Source: DASYXZ01 sp035946625
Lineage (GTDB): Bacteria > Acidobacteriota > Terriglobia > UBA7540
Direction: 5' to 3'
Assembly: GCA_035946625.1 (NCBI GenBank)
Contig: DASYZE010000032.1
Span: forward strand, 62,001 to 126,000
DNA: 64,000 nucleotides
Position 1 is the first letter of the stretch, and each line of letters opens with the position of its first letter. Of the stretch, positions 1 through 8,653 are shown in pieces. The notes beneath the pieces were generated by a model. The model was not told the origin of the DNA, searched no databases, and saw only the letters and a list, made by a program, of their open reading frames with translations. The position numbers and the translations under genes are program-made.

Positions 1-311
1 TTCTCTTCCTCCGCTGTATCAAAAACTTCCTTGCCCGGCCATTGCTGGAGGAACATCGCGATCTCTCTGTGGCTGTTCTTCATCGCCATGCGCAGCGCTG
101 CATCTTCACCCGCGTGTACGTTTGCTCCTTGGTGGAGCAAATATCGAACCGTCTCCGCCTGGCCGGTCTCGGCAGCGAGAATCAACGCCAAATCGCCGCT
201 GGCATGAATGTCGGCACCCGCCTTTAAGAGTAGCGAAACGATTGCATCCTGCCCCTTTTCAGCGGCGAGAATAAACGCCAAGTCGAGTTCTTTCTTCTGG
301 TCTATGTTCAT
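1..311 (-). CDS. Ankyrin-repeat protein, C-terminal part outside window
   Basis: An open frame runs from an ATG at 309-311 leftward off the window edge, giving 103 residues with no stop. It contains three consecutive ankyrin-type units: LAFILAAEKGQDAIVSLLL, then LALILAAETGQAETVRYLL, then AALRMAMKNSHREIAMFL. Each unit has the helix-turn-helix pattern and GA(D/N) turns (KAGADIHASG, HQGANVHAGE). Ankyrin repeats bind other proteins; no partner or enzymatic domain is visible. It starts 125 bp beyond the end of the zeta-like gene on the same strand, so it may be the last gene of the leftward block. The fold is secure from the repeats; the role is unknown. Confidence 0.8.
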   Translation of the reverse strand, partial: MNIDQKKELDLAFILAAEKGQDAIVSLLLKAGADIHASGDLALILAAETGQAETVRYLLHQGANVHAGEDAALRMAMKNSHREIAMFLQQWPGKEVFDTAEEE

Positions 312-436
312 TCTTGCTTGTCTTTCGTTTGGGCCATCACGTGATGACATCACGAACTGTAGAATGGCCCCGGTATTCGGTCAAGCCACAATAGGTTCAG
401 CCATTTTGTCACAACCTTTAACAGATTCGGTCCGCC

Positions 437-1414
437 TCATTTGCCCTTGAACGCCAGATAGACAGCTTCCGAAATTCTGTTATTGGCTCGGGCAGCATCC
501 AACTCACTCCGCAGTCTCTGCTTCAATTCGTCTGGCTTGTACAGCCCAGCCATTTTCCCGATGAATGCTAAGTTCTTCTCCACCGCTTTCCCCTCCCCGC
601 GTGAGTTATCAATAACATTGATCTCAACCCGCTTATCATCTTTGTATTGATCGGCAATCCTTAGCAAAACTTCAGGAGCCGATTCGTGGGTCTCGACAAA
701 CGCGCCAAGTGAGAGCGTGCGCCCCTCGTCCATGGCGCGCTGCAGAGCGCTTAAGAACGACTCAACAGGGTCGCGGTACACGAAGACGATACACACCGAC
801 TTGCCGCTATTTAATGCTTGATCGATCTTCTCTAACGAAGTTTTAGACTCAGACATAGTCGTGTCATAGACGATCTGGGCTGAATTAAGGATAGATTGAA
901 TTGCGCCATTCTTCGCGATGCTCGTTGTCTTACCTGATGCGGCACCGCCGGCAGTGAATACAACCACGGGCGGGTCATTCGAAGCCGGCTCCTTCAGCAT
1001 CTGGAGATAAACCGCCTTGGCGAGAGCGCGCGACGGCTCCTGGACAGCATCGCTATACATCGTACGATGCTCTCTGTTTGTGTCATCATTCACGTCTGGG
1101 CCATGGGGTGCGTAGTCCTTCGATAGTTCGCGCGCGTTGTCGACGTTCACCTTTTTACCAAATTGTTTCCTGTAGGCCTCGACCGCCTTTTCTGGGTTTT
1201 GCCCGACATACTCCGCAAAGCGCTCCTCGACTTCACGCTCTTGCTGCGAAAGCCCAGCTGCTTTCGGGATATTAATCTCGCCATGATAAAAATCGGTGTT
1301 TTTGGACTTGCCACAGCCGGCCAGAGCCCCGACAGTAAGCGCCAGCAGGATATAAGTGAAGACCGCGCTGCGTATCTTTCCTTCGCGCCAAAACGTGTCC
1401 GTGATTGGTGCCAT
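437..1414 (-). CDS. Zeta-toxin-like P-loop kinase with lipoprotein signal
   Basis: I place the start at the ATG at 1414 (MAPITDTFWREG), which follows a purine-rich stretch (gcagaggcaggagc); the frame is open further upstream without support. About 325 residues. A hydrophobic segment around residues 16-33 ends in LAGC, a lipobox with Cys34. A Walker A motif GGAASGKTTS lies near residues 156-165, within the pattern VVVFTAGGAASGKT seen in zeta-toxin-like kinases. An Arg/Asp-containing segment (VFVYRDPVESF) follows. Zeta toxins phosphorylate UDP-N-acetylglucosamine or related substrates in the cytoplasm, so a lipidated version is odd. No epsilon-like antitoxin is visible beside it. The nucleotide-binding fold is well supported; the toxin role is inference. 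Confidence 0.7.
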   Translation of the reverse strand: MAPITDTFWREGKIRSAVFTYILLALTVGALAGCGKSKNTDFYHGEINIPKAAGLSQQEREVEERFAEYVGQNPEKAVEAYRKQFGKKVNVDNARELSKDYAPHGPDVNDDTNREHRTMYSDAVQEPSRALAKAVYLQMLKEPASNDPPVVVFTAGGAASGKTTSIAKNGAIQSILNSAQIVYDTTMSESKTSLEKIDQALNSGKSVCIVFVYRDPVESFLSALQRAMDEGRTLSLGAFVETHESAPEVLLRIADQYKDDKRVEINVIDNSRGEGKAVEKNLAFIGKMAGLYKPDELKQRLRSELDAARANNRISEAVYLAFKGK

Positions 1415-1556
1415 GCTCCTGCCTCTGCTCACTTGAGTAAGTAGCAAATGATCCATCCTATCACATTGCCCCGACTGGGCTTGGAGTCTGAATGGGTCGA
1501 GCCTCGCACGCCGTAATGTCCTCGCCTGCGATGACTGAATGGGGGACAGAAATCGA

Positions 1557-2000
1557 CTACTTCCCAAAACCACCCGGCCCTTTGGGTTTCCACTGACTGC
1601 GGAGGGATTTCGGCGGAGTCGGCGGAGTCTTCGGATTGCCGAAAAACTGCGACGAGAACATGTCCGGCATCGGCGGCATGAGCGAGGCCGTCCCCTTCAT
1701 GGCGCCCGAGGTCCGCCGGGGCACGTGCACGGCCTGATTGAAGAAACGGCTCAGCATTTTGGGTTGGAGGAAGATAGAGTCGCTCGCTGTGCGCGGTTTG
1801 GTCGCAGCCAGCGGAGATTCCGCTCGCGGTCTCGTGTAAAAGATCGACGAGAAGATATCCGGCATCGGCGGCATGAGCTCAGCCGCGCCCTCCACGAAGC
1901 GGGTGATCTTCGGTTGTGCCTGTGCAACCCGGTTAAAGAAGCGGCTCAGCTTTGGTCGCAGGAAGCGAGAGCCGCTCACTGTATGAATGGGGGCGGCCAT
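1557..2000 (-). CDS. Hypothetical protein with an internal duplication
   Basis: A 147-residue frame starts inside the end of the relaxase gene (25-bp overlap) and is read in the same direction, so it is probably co-translated. The protein contains two copies of one unit: RFFNRVAQAQPK...AAELMPPMPDIFSS and RFFNQAVHVPRR...TASLMPPMPDMFSS. Conserved MPPMPD(I/M)FSS and RFFN motifs lie about 55 residues apart. The C-terminus is rich in Pro, Lys and Gly. The duplication with conserved motifs argues that the frame is real. I do not recognise the family; its position suggests a role linked to DNA mobilisation. Confidence 0.55.
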   Translation of the reverse strand: MAAPIHTVSGSRFLRPKLSRFFNRVAQAQPKITRFVEGAAELMPPMPDIFSSIFYTRPRAESPLAATKPRTASDSIFLQPKMLSRFFNQAVHVPRRTSGAMKGTASLMPPMPDMFSSQFFGNPKTPPTPPKSLRSQWKPKGPGGFGK

Positions 2001-3442
2001 TTGGGGCCGTCCCTGGTAAGTTCGTTTTCGCGCTGCCGCTCTTGCTCTTCGAATTCAGCCTGGAGCTGCCGGGCGGTTTCCTGCTCGCGCATGTGGCGGT
2101 CAAGGTCTTCCGCACCTTTGGTGGCATGGTCGCGGAGTTGCTGCGCGTGTGTTTCCGTGAAATTCTCGATTTCCAGTCCATTCGTCTGGTTCAACAGCGC
2201 CGCGTATTCGTCGCGCTCCTGTTTCTGGCGAAGGGCAAGTTGATCCTGTTCACGCCGGAGGTCGGCTTCGCGCTCGGCGGCGCGGGCGGGAGAAAAGAAG
2301 TCCCGGATGGAACTGAACAAGCCGGTGACGCCGGGGCGCGTCTGTTCCTGCTGTCGCCGGAGGCGCTGTGCTTCAACCTGGGCCTTGTGGGTCGCATCGA
2401 GGCGTTCGAGTTTCTCGCGGGTGTCAAGATCGAGGTCATGGCGAAGTTGATTGAGTTCAGCCGCGTGGGATTCGACGAGCCGACGTGTCTCCTCCTCGTG
2501 GCGGGCGATAACGGCTTTTCGGAGAGCCTCGGTCTCAAGTTCCCTTTGGGCCTGAACCAGGTCGGCTACAGGTTCAGGCGGTTTGGGGGCAGATTGTTCG
2601 GAAGGGACCGGAGCGGGAGCCTGTTTCAGGGCTTCTTTCCGGGCCTCCCTGGCCTGCTCGACGGTCGGGAGGGTCTTCGGGTCGATGGCCTTCATGAATT
2701 CGTCCAGCTCGGCAGGTTTGACGCCGCGAATTTGCCGCCCGAGGCTGTGAACCTGCCCCGCCTGATCGATGATGACGAATTTGCGGCGGTCGCCCTGGAC
2801 CAGCACATAGCCGTGTTCTTCGAGGGCGGCCTTGAAGGACAGTGCGTTATCAGAAGCCTGCTTCAGGGCGGTGATCTGGTCCTTGCGGTCAGCAGGTTTG
2901 AGGCCTGTCCTCTCCCCCTGCTGCCATTCGGCGTGATTGGCTTCAGCCCTGGGGAATTCCGGCTGCTTCTCGCGGTCGCGTTTGGCGTGCTTGCCGGGCA
3001 CCAGTTCGTGCCCGAATTCCAGTTCAAGCGCCATGCTCGCCCGCTCGTGGGCGAGGTAGTTCTGGCTGTCCGAGCGCAGGACCATTTCGTCGATATCGGT
3101 GCGCGCCCAGACGACGTGGATGTGCTGGCGGTCGTGCTTCTCGTGCATGACGACGGCGCGGGGCTGGCCCTCGAAGCCGAGTTCCTTTTCGAGGACTTCG
3201 ACGGCGCGCCGCCACTGGTCGGGGGTCATGACGTACTGTGCGGCGGGGTCGATATTGGCGTGGTAGAGGCCCTTGAAGCCCTGGGTCCCCTCCGACAAGG
3301 TCTGCCAGTCGCGGAAAGCGTCCTTCAGGCCGGAGGCTGCTGACTGGAGTTCGAGGATCTCCACGCGCTCGTTGGTATCCGTCCGCTGGAGGTGGCGGGC
3401 GAGCTGGTCCGGTGCTGCGCGGCTGCCGCCTTTGATAATCAT
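1976..3442 (-). CDS. Mobilisation relaxase (MobA/VirD2-like)
   Basis: The start is fixed by a 4-bp ATGA overlap with the upstream mobC-like gene (stop at 3439-3441, ATG at 3442); the product is 488 residues. The N-terminal relaxase domain carries the metal-binding triad HDRQHIH (His103, His107, His109). An N-terminal motif LARHLQRTDTNERVEI has His17 at the place where VirD2/TraI-type relaxases carry the nicking tyrosine. The second half (about 230-488) is coiled-coil, rich in Glu, Arg and Gln. The protein would nick oriT and pilot single-stranded DNA to the coupling protein. It sits in a mobC-mobC-relaxase block, with oriT candidates just upstream at 4341-4500. Confidence 0.85.
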   Translation of the reverse strand: MIIKGGSRAAPDQLARHLQRTDTNERVEILELQSAASGLKDAFRDWQTLSEGTQGFKGLYHANIDPAAQYVMTPDQWRRAVEVLEKELGFEGQPRAVVMHEKHDRQHIHVVWARTDIDEMVLRSDSQNYLAHERASMALELEFGHELVPGKHAKRDREKQPEFPRAEANHAEWQQGERTGLKPADRKDQITALKQASDNALSFKAALEEHGYVLVQGDRRKFVIIDQAGQVHSLGRQIRGVKPAELDEFMKAIDPKTLPTVEQAREARKEALKQAPAPVPSEQSAPKPPEPVADLVQAQRELETEALRKAVIARHEEETRRLVESHAAELNQLRHDLDLDTREKLERLDATHKAQVEAQRLRRQQEQTRPGVTGLFSSIRDFFSPARAAEREADLRREQDQLALRQKQERDEYAALLNQTNGLEIENFTETHAQQLRDHATKGAEDLDRHMREQETARQLQAEFEEQERQRENELTRDGPKWPPPFIQ

Positions 3443-3846
3443 GGGACGGGACCGTATTTCTTGCCGAGGGCTTCGAAGAGAGCGTCCCTGAGCACCCCCC
3501 ATTCCTTCAGGGCACGGTGCAGCTCGGGCAGGTCAACGGGGTTGCCGGCGTTCCCGGAGTGGGCGATCTGGTTCATGTTGTTCCCGTATCGTCCGTGGAA
3601 CCCAAGGGTGCGGATGAGCAGTTCTTTCTGGATGGTGGGACTGCGCTGGGCGCGGGGTCCGGCGTCTCCCAGGCCAGCGGCGCGAAGGAAGGATGCCCCC
3701 TTTAGGCCGGCCTTGATGGCTTTGGCGGCGATGGCGTTGAACTCGTCTGTGGTACACCGGACGACGTATTGGTTGTTGCGCTGCCGCTTGCTTGAGCCGC
3801 CGCGCCTCGTTTTTTTGCCGCCCTCGACAGGGGGTTCGTTCGTCAT
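3439..3846 (-). CDS. mobC: MobC-like relaxosome accessory protein
   Basis: 135 residues. The N-terminus is basic (KKTRRGGSSKRQRN). It is followed by a ribbon-helix-helix-like region (YVVRCTTDEFNAIAAKAIKAG) and the motif NNMNQIAHSGN, the signature of MobC relaxosome proteins (GxNxNQIAxxxN). MobC proteins bind near oriT and help melt it for the relaxase. The stop codon overlaps the relaxase ATG. It is a paralogue of the gene at 3889-4269: both share EF..I.AKA.KAGL..A.F.R...LGD. Confidence 0.85.
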   Translation of the reverse strand: MTNEPPVEGGKKTRRGGSSKRQRNNQYVVRCTTDEFNAIAAKAIKAGLKGASFLRAAGLGDAGPRAQRSPTIQKELLIRTLGFHGRYGNNMNQIAHSGNAGNPVDLPELHRALKEWGVLRDALFEALGKKYGPVP

Positions 3847-3888
3847 GTGCCCCTCCTTTGTGGAACGGGGTTGTGTTCCTACGTGCGG

Positions 3889-4269
3889 TCAGACATCGTG
3901 CAACTCGACGGGAAGCGGCATGAGGTCTTCGGAGTCCGGATCTTCGTCCAGGGCGGTCAGGAGGTCGCGCCGTATTTGGCCATAGGCGGTAAGGCAATCC
4001 CGTAGACGGGCGCGGTCGATGTTCCCCGTTGCCTCCGCATCGACCAGCAACTGGCCGTAGGCCAGGGCCATGTCATCAGCCCGCTCGAGAAGGTCCCGGA
4101 CTTCGGGGGAAACCTCGAGGGGCTCGGGGTCGCCAAGGGCGCATGATCGGATAAAGGCGGCGGTCGAAAGACCGGCCTTAACCGCCTTGGCGGAGATCTC
4201 TTTAAACTCCTCGTCGGTCCATCCGACGAGGAATTGGCGGAGACGCCGCCGTTTGTCACTGCCTGCCAT
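3889..4269 (-). CDS. Second MobC/TraJ-like relaxosome protein
   Basis: I choose the ATG at 4269 (MAGSDKRRR) because AAAGGA lies just upstream; a frame start at 4284 has no such site. 126 residues: basic N-terminus, RHH-like segment LVGWTDEEFKEISAKAVKAG, then LSTAAFIRSCALGDPEP, followed by an acidic helical tail. It lacks the NNMNQIA motif of its downstream paralogue. Probably an oriT-binding accessory protein that autoregulates the block. It is the first gene of the mobilisation operon and borders the candidate oriT. Confidence 0.7.
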   Translation of the reverse strand: MAGSDKRRRLRQFLVGWTDEEFKEISAKAVKAGLSTAAFIRSCALGDPEPLEVSPEVRDLLERADDMALAYGQLLVDAEATGNIDRARLRDCLTAYGQIRRDLLTALDEDPDSEDLMPLPVELHDV

Positions 4270-4340
4270 GCTGCGTCCTTTCACGTTGCGTGTGCCGAAA
4301 ATGACCTGCCCGGTTCAGGAGCGGCACGAAGCCCCTGGTC

Positions 4341-4500
4341 GGTCCAGCGGACGGCTGGTCCAGGTCCAGGAGGGATACTCCTGGCCGTGGGTCCAGGGGG
4401 CGCGGAAGCCCCACTGGTCAGGTCCAGGCGGAACGGCCTGGTCTGCGCGGAACCTGATTTCCCGTCGCGCAGAGGGTGCAGGGGTTGTGAAAAACCCCTG
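4341..4500. other. Candidate origin of transfer (GGTCCAG repeats plus hairpin)
   Basis: The 580-bp gap between mobC and the coupling protein gene has no credible gene. It contains five copies of GGTCCAG (4341, 4357, 4363, 4390, 4421) within 87 bp and a perfect 8-bp inverted repeat CAGGGGTT/AACCCCTG (4479-4486 and 4493-4500, 6-nt loop). Reiterated sites plus a hairpin beside mobC and a relaxase is the usual layout of an oriT. An A+T-rich stretch follows at 4640-4710. The nic site cannot be placed. The hairpin could instead end transcription from the coupling protein gene, but no T-run follows it. Confidence 0.5.
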
Positions 4501-4849
4501 CTCCGGGGGATGCAACGGGGGCCGAAGGTACCCCCTTGCCAAGCCTGTGCGGCATAGCCGCACATGGCTTGCAAAGCACGATAATCGTGCTGTGGCTCTC
4601 TTATTCCCAGAATACCACCGACTGATTTATGAATAATTAACGTCGGCAATCGATATGCGAAATTTCATATTTCTATAACGAATTATAACATGATTCGGCC
4701 TTAATATGTGTTAACGAGCCGCAAGGAAGACCCTTCGTTCTCACAGCCGAAGCAGTATTTCCCCCGCCGCATTAAGCTGTTTCGCGAACTAATTGGAGCC
4801 GCCATGATGGGGATGGACCTTCGACATCAGCTTCGACCGTCATTTCTGG

Positions 4850-7687
4850 TCAAACCGGGGAGGGCTCGGTTTGGGCCTTCTCTTCGGTCTTTGCCCCGTT
4901 CCCGTCTGATCCAAGGGGCGCAAAATAGGGATTCTCGTCGTAGATGAATGGTGGTTCCCAATATAGCGACGGGTGCCCTTGCCGCAGGTAGCCGAAAGCT
5001 TTGGGCAGGGCCCAGTAATCGACGGGCCGCACGTAATGCGGGTGATCCTTAGGCTGGATGACGATGGCCACGTCTTTCCCCAGATTCAGGATTTCGTCGG
5101 CATTGAGCAGGTTGCGCGCGGTCTCCCCGTGCGACGTGCTGCTGCTGCCGCCGTGGGAAGACGAGGAATCCGAGGTACTGGTCGTCTCCACGGTCTTCTT
5201 TCCGAGCGTCTTGCTGAGGTATTCCGCGCTCTCCAGGTCGTTGAGGTTGCAGAACCACTTGTAGGCGCAGTTGGAAAGGATCGTGTTCCGGGCATCCCCG
5301 TAGTGGTCCTTCAACTGGTCAAGGCCCTGCACAACCAGGACAAAATCAACCCCGAACCCGCCCATCGTGGCAATGTCGCGGGGCAGTTCCTCGACGCGCC
5401 CCAGGGCGGCGAACTCGTCGATCAGGAACAGGCACCGGTGCCGTGACTCGTCCCGTTTCCGGGGGCGTTTAAAGGTGTGCATGGCGGATGCGACGACGAG
5501 ACGCAGCCACGTCTTTTGGGCATCCATCCGCTCCGTGGGAATAACGACATAGACCGAGCATTTGTGGGTGACCAGATCTTCCATCGAAAACGACGATTTG
5601 GCCGTCGAAGCCTTCACCTGGGGGTCGCTCAAAAACTTGGTTTTTTCGCTTAGATTTGACATCACGCCGCTGTAGGTTTCAGGGGCGAGGTCGATGAACG
5701 GCGCGGCCATTTCGCGGATCGCCCCGGAGAAGGCTTCGCTTGCGGCCATCGGGACAAGGAATTTCTGCGTGAAGTCCTTGCGGCTGAGGCTCACGATCTC
5801 TCTGGCGCGGCCCAGCGTTTTCCGCTCCTCCGGCCAGTAGGCCAGCCACAGAAATACCGCCGTCAGCATGTTCGCCGCACTTCCATGCCAGTAGCTGTCC
5901 TTTCCGCCGGTGGGGGCAGGGCAGATCGCGCCCGCGAGCGTCTGGGCAACGGCGACGGCATTGGGATCGGACCGGTCAAGGATATCGAGCGGGTTGTAGG
6001 TGGCCGATGCCAGGCTGCGGCTTGGGAATGTTTCACCAAGTTCGTTCCACGGGTTCAGGATATGAATGTTCTGGTGCAACTGGTCGCGCCGGACGCGGGC
6101 CGTGACGGCGGCGTTCTCGCCCTTTGGATCGATGACGAAGGCGGAGCCGCCGTAGTACAACAGGGTCGGAACAATGACCCGCGTCCCCTTACCCGTCCGG
6201 GTGCGCGCGACGATGAGCGTGTGGTGTTCCGGTGTCGAGCAGACAGGCGCGCCTGGGGCTTCGAGCGGGAGGCGGGCCAGTTCGGGCGCGCTGCTCTTGC
6301 CGAAGAAGACGCCGGACGCCAGGCATGTGTCGTCCACCACATCGAGAAGGACGGATGCGTAGTGCGCCGTGCCGTACACATCAGAGACGCCACCCTTCGC
6401 CGGGGTTCGTTTGCTCAGGAGGCGAATGAGCAGATAGAATCCGACGAAGCCCGCGATAGGGAGAAGGACGAAGAATCCGAGGAAGCCAAGCAACACACCT
6501 CCATGTCCTACCGAAGTCTGCGCCCGAGATTGCGCAGCCGCATTCGCGTCTGAAAGTGGCTGCTGGTAATCGTGCTGGAAGCTGTGCCCCCTTCCAACGG
6601 CGCTCCATTTCTCATAGAGGCGGGCAAGGCCAGCATCGAGGTTGCGGTAGGTTTTCGGATCACGGGCGTTCGCGAGTTGGGAGAGGAGATCGGAGGCCAA
6701 TGCAACATCGTGCTTATAGTCGGCCTCCGAGGTGCCGCCCGGCGCCGGCTTAGCCTGCTCGGCAGCCACAGCGGCGTCCACATCTGGCTGCAAGTAATCC
6801 TTCCAGAACTCATTTCCCCTTCCAACCGCCCGCCATTTCTTGAGCAGGCTCATGAGGTCAGCGTTCAGGTTGTTGGAGGATTCCCGGTACGTGGCGTCAT
6901 CAATCTCTTTCTTCTCGTGGCGACGCGAGAGCTGCTTCACCCGGGACGAGATGTCGATGGCCCGTGCAACATCACGCTTATAGTCGTCTGCCGACGTGCC
7001 GCCTTGCGTTGCGTTGCCTTGCACAGCATTGGCGTCCGGCGCAGACGGCGGTATCGCCGGGTTTTTCTCCATACCCTGCGTCAGCTGTGCAAGCTGCCAG
7101 TCGAAGCGGGCGGCGTAGTCCTGGCCCTCGGAAACGTACTTGTTGCGGAGGGCCATGATGCCATCGATGGCTTTCTTATCCTCGACCGCGAATTCTTCCG
7201 GCTTGATCTCGCCGCTGTCGCGGCGCTGCTGGAGCGACAGGCGGCGGCGTTGCAGCTCAAGCGCCGCGCGCGCATCGGTCGGGATGGCATCATTGACAGC
7301 GTGCTCATGTTGTTCGCGATGGCTTTTGGCGACGGCGATCTTGGCATCCCAGCCGGGTTGAAGGGTTTCGAGGCGGAGTTTCGTCAAGCCGTTGATCTGG
7401 CTCTTGGCCTGGTTCTGTTCGGCGGGAGAATACCCGGTAAGAACCCGCCATTCCGCGTACATGTCTGAGTCGATCGCGACCCCACGGGCACGCCACGTGG
7501 TCTCGTCGATCTGCCCGGAGTCGTAGAGGTAACGGATTTCTGCGGTTTTAACGTTGAGATTGACGATGCTTTGGATCGTCGCGTCGGGGACCTGGGCAAG
7601 AGCAGACGCGGGGCACAGGTAGAGGATGAGAACAAGCGGTAGGTACCGCCGCACCCTCCTGGCATCAGCCCATGGTGTGCGCGTCAT
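4850..7687 (-). CDS. VirD4/TraG-type coupling ATPase with long N-terminal repeat domain
   Basis: 945 residues. The ATPase half shows Walker A in ARTRTGKGTR (494-503), Walker B in CLFLIDEFAALG (752-763) and the TraG/TraD pattern FVIDPKGENA. It pumps the relaxase-DNA complex through a type IV secretion channel. Unusually, about 390 residues precede the transmembrane helix (396-424). They begin with a signal-peptide-like segment (LPLVLILYLCPASALA) and contain two similar units: DYKRDVARAID...KKWRAVGRGNEF (236-294) and DYKHDVALASD...EKWSAVGRGHSF (323-370). Two more distantly related helical units precede these. Usual family members carry two or more transmembrane helices at the very N-terminus instead. 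It faces leftward like the mob genes but is separated from them by the oriT region. Confidence 0.88.
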   Translation of the reverse strand: MTRTPWADARRVRRYLPLVLILYLCPASALAQVPDATIQSIVNLNVKTAEIRYLYDSGQIDETTWRARGVAIDSDMYAEWRVLTGYSPAEQNQAKSQINGLTKLRLETLQPGWDAKIAVAKSHREQHEHAVNDAIPTDARAALELQRRRLSLQQRRDSGEIKPEEFAVEDKKAIDGIMALRNKYVSEGQDYAARFDWQLAQLTQGMEKNPAIPPSAPDANAVQGNATQGGTSADDYKRDVARAIDISSRVKQLSRRHEKKEIDDATYRESSNNLNADLMSLLKKWRAVGRGNEFWKDYLQPDVDAAVAAEQAKPAPGGTSEADYKHDVALASDLLSQLANARDPKTYRNLDAGLARLYEKWSAVGRGHSFQHDYQQPLSDANAAAQSRAQTSVGHGGVLLGFLGFFVLLPIAGFVGFYLLIRLLSKRTPAKGGVSDVYGTAHYASVLLDVVDDTCLASGVFFGKSSAPELARLPLEAPGAPVCSTPEHHTLIVARTRTGKGTRVIVPTLLYYGGSAFVIDPKGENAAVTARVRRDQLHQNIHILNPWNELGETFPSRSLASATYNPLDILDRSDPNAVAVAQTLAGAICPAPTGGKDSYWHGSAANMLTAVFLWLAYWPEERKTLGRAREIVSLSRKDFTQKFLVPMAASEAFSGAIREMAAPFIDLAPETYSGVMSNLSEKTKFLSDPQVKASTAKSSFSMEDLVTHKCSVYVVIPTERMDAQKTWLRLVVASAMHTFKRPRKRDESRHRCLFLIDEFAALGRVEELPRDIATMGGFGVDFVLVVQGLDQLKDHYGDARNTILSNCAYKWFCNLNDLESAEYLSKTLGKKTVETTSTSDSSSSHGGSSSTSHGETARNLLNADEILNLGKDVAIVIQPKDHPHYVRPVDYWALPKAFGYLRQGHPSLYWEPPFIYDENPYFAPLGSDGNGAKTEEKAQTEPSPV

Positions 7688-7777
7688 TTGTTCGGGTCAG
7701 CCTGTCCCCGGTTGAAATGTATTATAAACCCATTGTGATATTGCCTGCCGAAAATATTATTTTTCTTTTAACTGCTG

Positions 7778-8086
7778 CCTTTTCCGGCGAGGAACGCATG
7801 AGACTCCTAGAAAGAGCCACGGCGTAACGTCCGTCCAGCCGTGCTGTTCAGTTGCACAGTTCAAATGCGCTGACTCGAGCCCTCCGTTTTTCCTCCTTCT
7901 GCGAATTCCCCTCTCACCGGCCTTTTGAAGATTCCGGTGTCGCACGTCCCGGCGTGTGAAGCCGCAAGCGCAAGGCTCCTTCTCTGCGTTGCGGTCCTGC
8001 GGATGCGGCTCACGCCATGGGCCGCGCCCTCCCGTCAAGCATGAAAGGCCTCGGGTGTCGGGGCCTCGAAAGCAGAGGAGGAAAAT
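7778..8086 (+). promoter_or_regulatory. Long leader, copy 1 of a duplicated module
   Basis: About 300 bp upstream of the small gene at 8087 is non-coding. It matches 11,985-12,294 along its length, with blocks such as AAGCCGCAAGCGCAAGGCTC and GCATGAAAGGCCTCGGGTG identical in both. Just before the ribosome site (GAGGAGGAAAA) lies a potential hairpin AGGCC...GGCCT within the identical block. Both copies precede paralogous CDSs, so this is likely a conserved structured 5' leader. Its function is unknown. Confidence 0.5.
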
Positions 8087-8314
8087 ATGAGAATCATCAC
8101 ACGCAACGAACTGACAGACCGCAGCAGAGGCGCACTGGATGCGTTACTCTCCAAGGTCTTGAATGCAATTGCACTTGCGGAGGAAGGGTCGCCGGAATGG
8201 ATGGACGCCATGGAATCGCTGGCCAATATCCGTCAGGAACAGGCGGCACGGAATGTCACCCTACCACGGCCTTCTTTAATGCGGTACGAGTCAAGTACAT
8301 TTGTCAGCTCATAA
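8087..8314 (+). CDS. Small conserved mobile-element protein, copy 1
   Basis: 75 residues, ATG preceded by GAGGAGGAAAAT. The sequence MRIITRNELTDRSRGALDAL...GSPEWMDAMESLANIRQEQAAR is clearly paralogous to the product at 12,295-12,501: ITR.ELTD.S...L.AL, then GS.EW..A..SL.NIR.EQAAR. Short helical proteins of this pattern (ITR.EL...L, then SLENIR) are common in plasmids and conjugative islands; their role is unknown to me. The last 15 residues have no counterpart in the paralogue, so the tail may be rearranged. It stands alone after a long conserved leader. Confidence 0.65.
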   Translation: MRIITRNELTDRSRGALDALLSKVLNAIALAEEGSPEWMDAMESLANIRQEQAARNVTLPRPSLMRYESSTFVSS

Positions 8315-8653
8315 CTTCTTCCTTCTCTGGCTCTAGATATTCTTCCAGGATGGCCTTCGGCAGGTCTCTAGCTGCGGATGAGTCAAGGAGATTTGTTTTT
8401 GTTAAACACGCCTGAGGAGAAATGCTTGATAACACTCAAAACGGCGACCACGAAACAGGCTGAGGGCGATTACTGGCTGAGAAAAGCAGGCAGGCGAAAA
8501 TGTTTGGCCGCCCAAGCGGTCAAGCGTTGGTCATACAGAGCACACCAGCCTGGGCCGGTGCTAGCATCAAGAACTCTCTGCGAGAGGGCATAGGTCTCTT
8601 CGCGGTCTGATCGGCATGATTGTGGTTGGGTTGCCGGCCGCAGTACAGGGTTC

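Noticed and set aside
1952..3343. A 463-residue open frame on the plus strand
   Set aside because: It is antisense to the relaxase gene, whose motifs and ATGA overlap are clear. The composition is that of a shadow frame.
7757..8038. A minus-strand frame whose end resembles that of a frame at 11,984-12,478 (WLFLGVSC against WLYVGISC)
   Set aside because: Both lie in the duplicated leaders. The similarity is explained by nucleotide homology, the starts are poor, and outside the last 25 residues the frames do not align as proteins.
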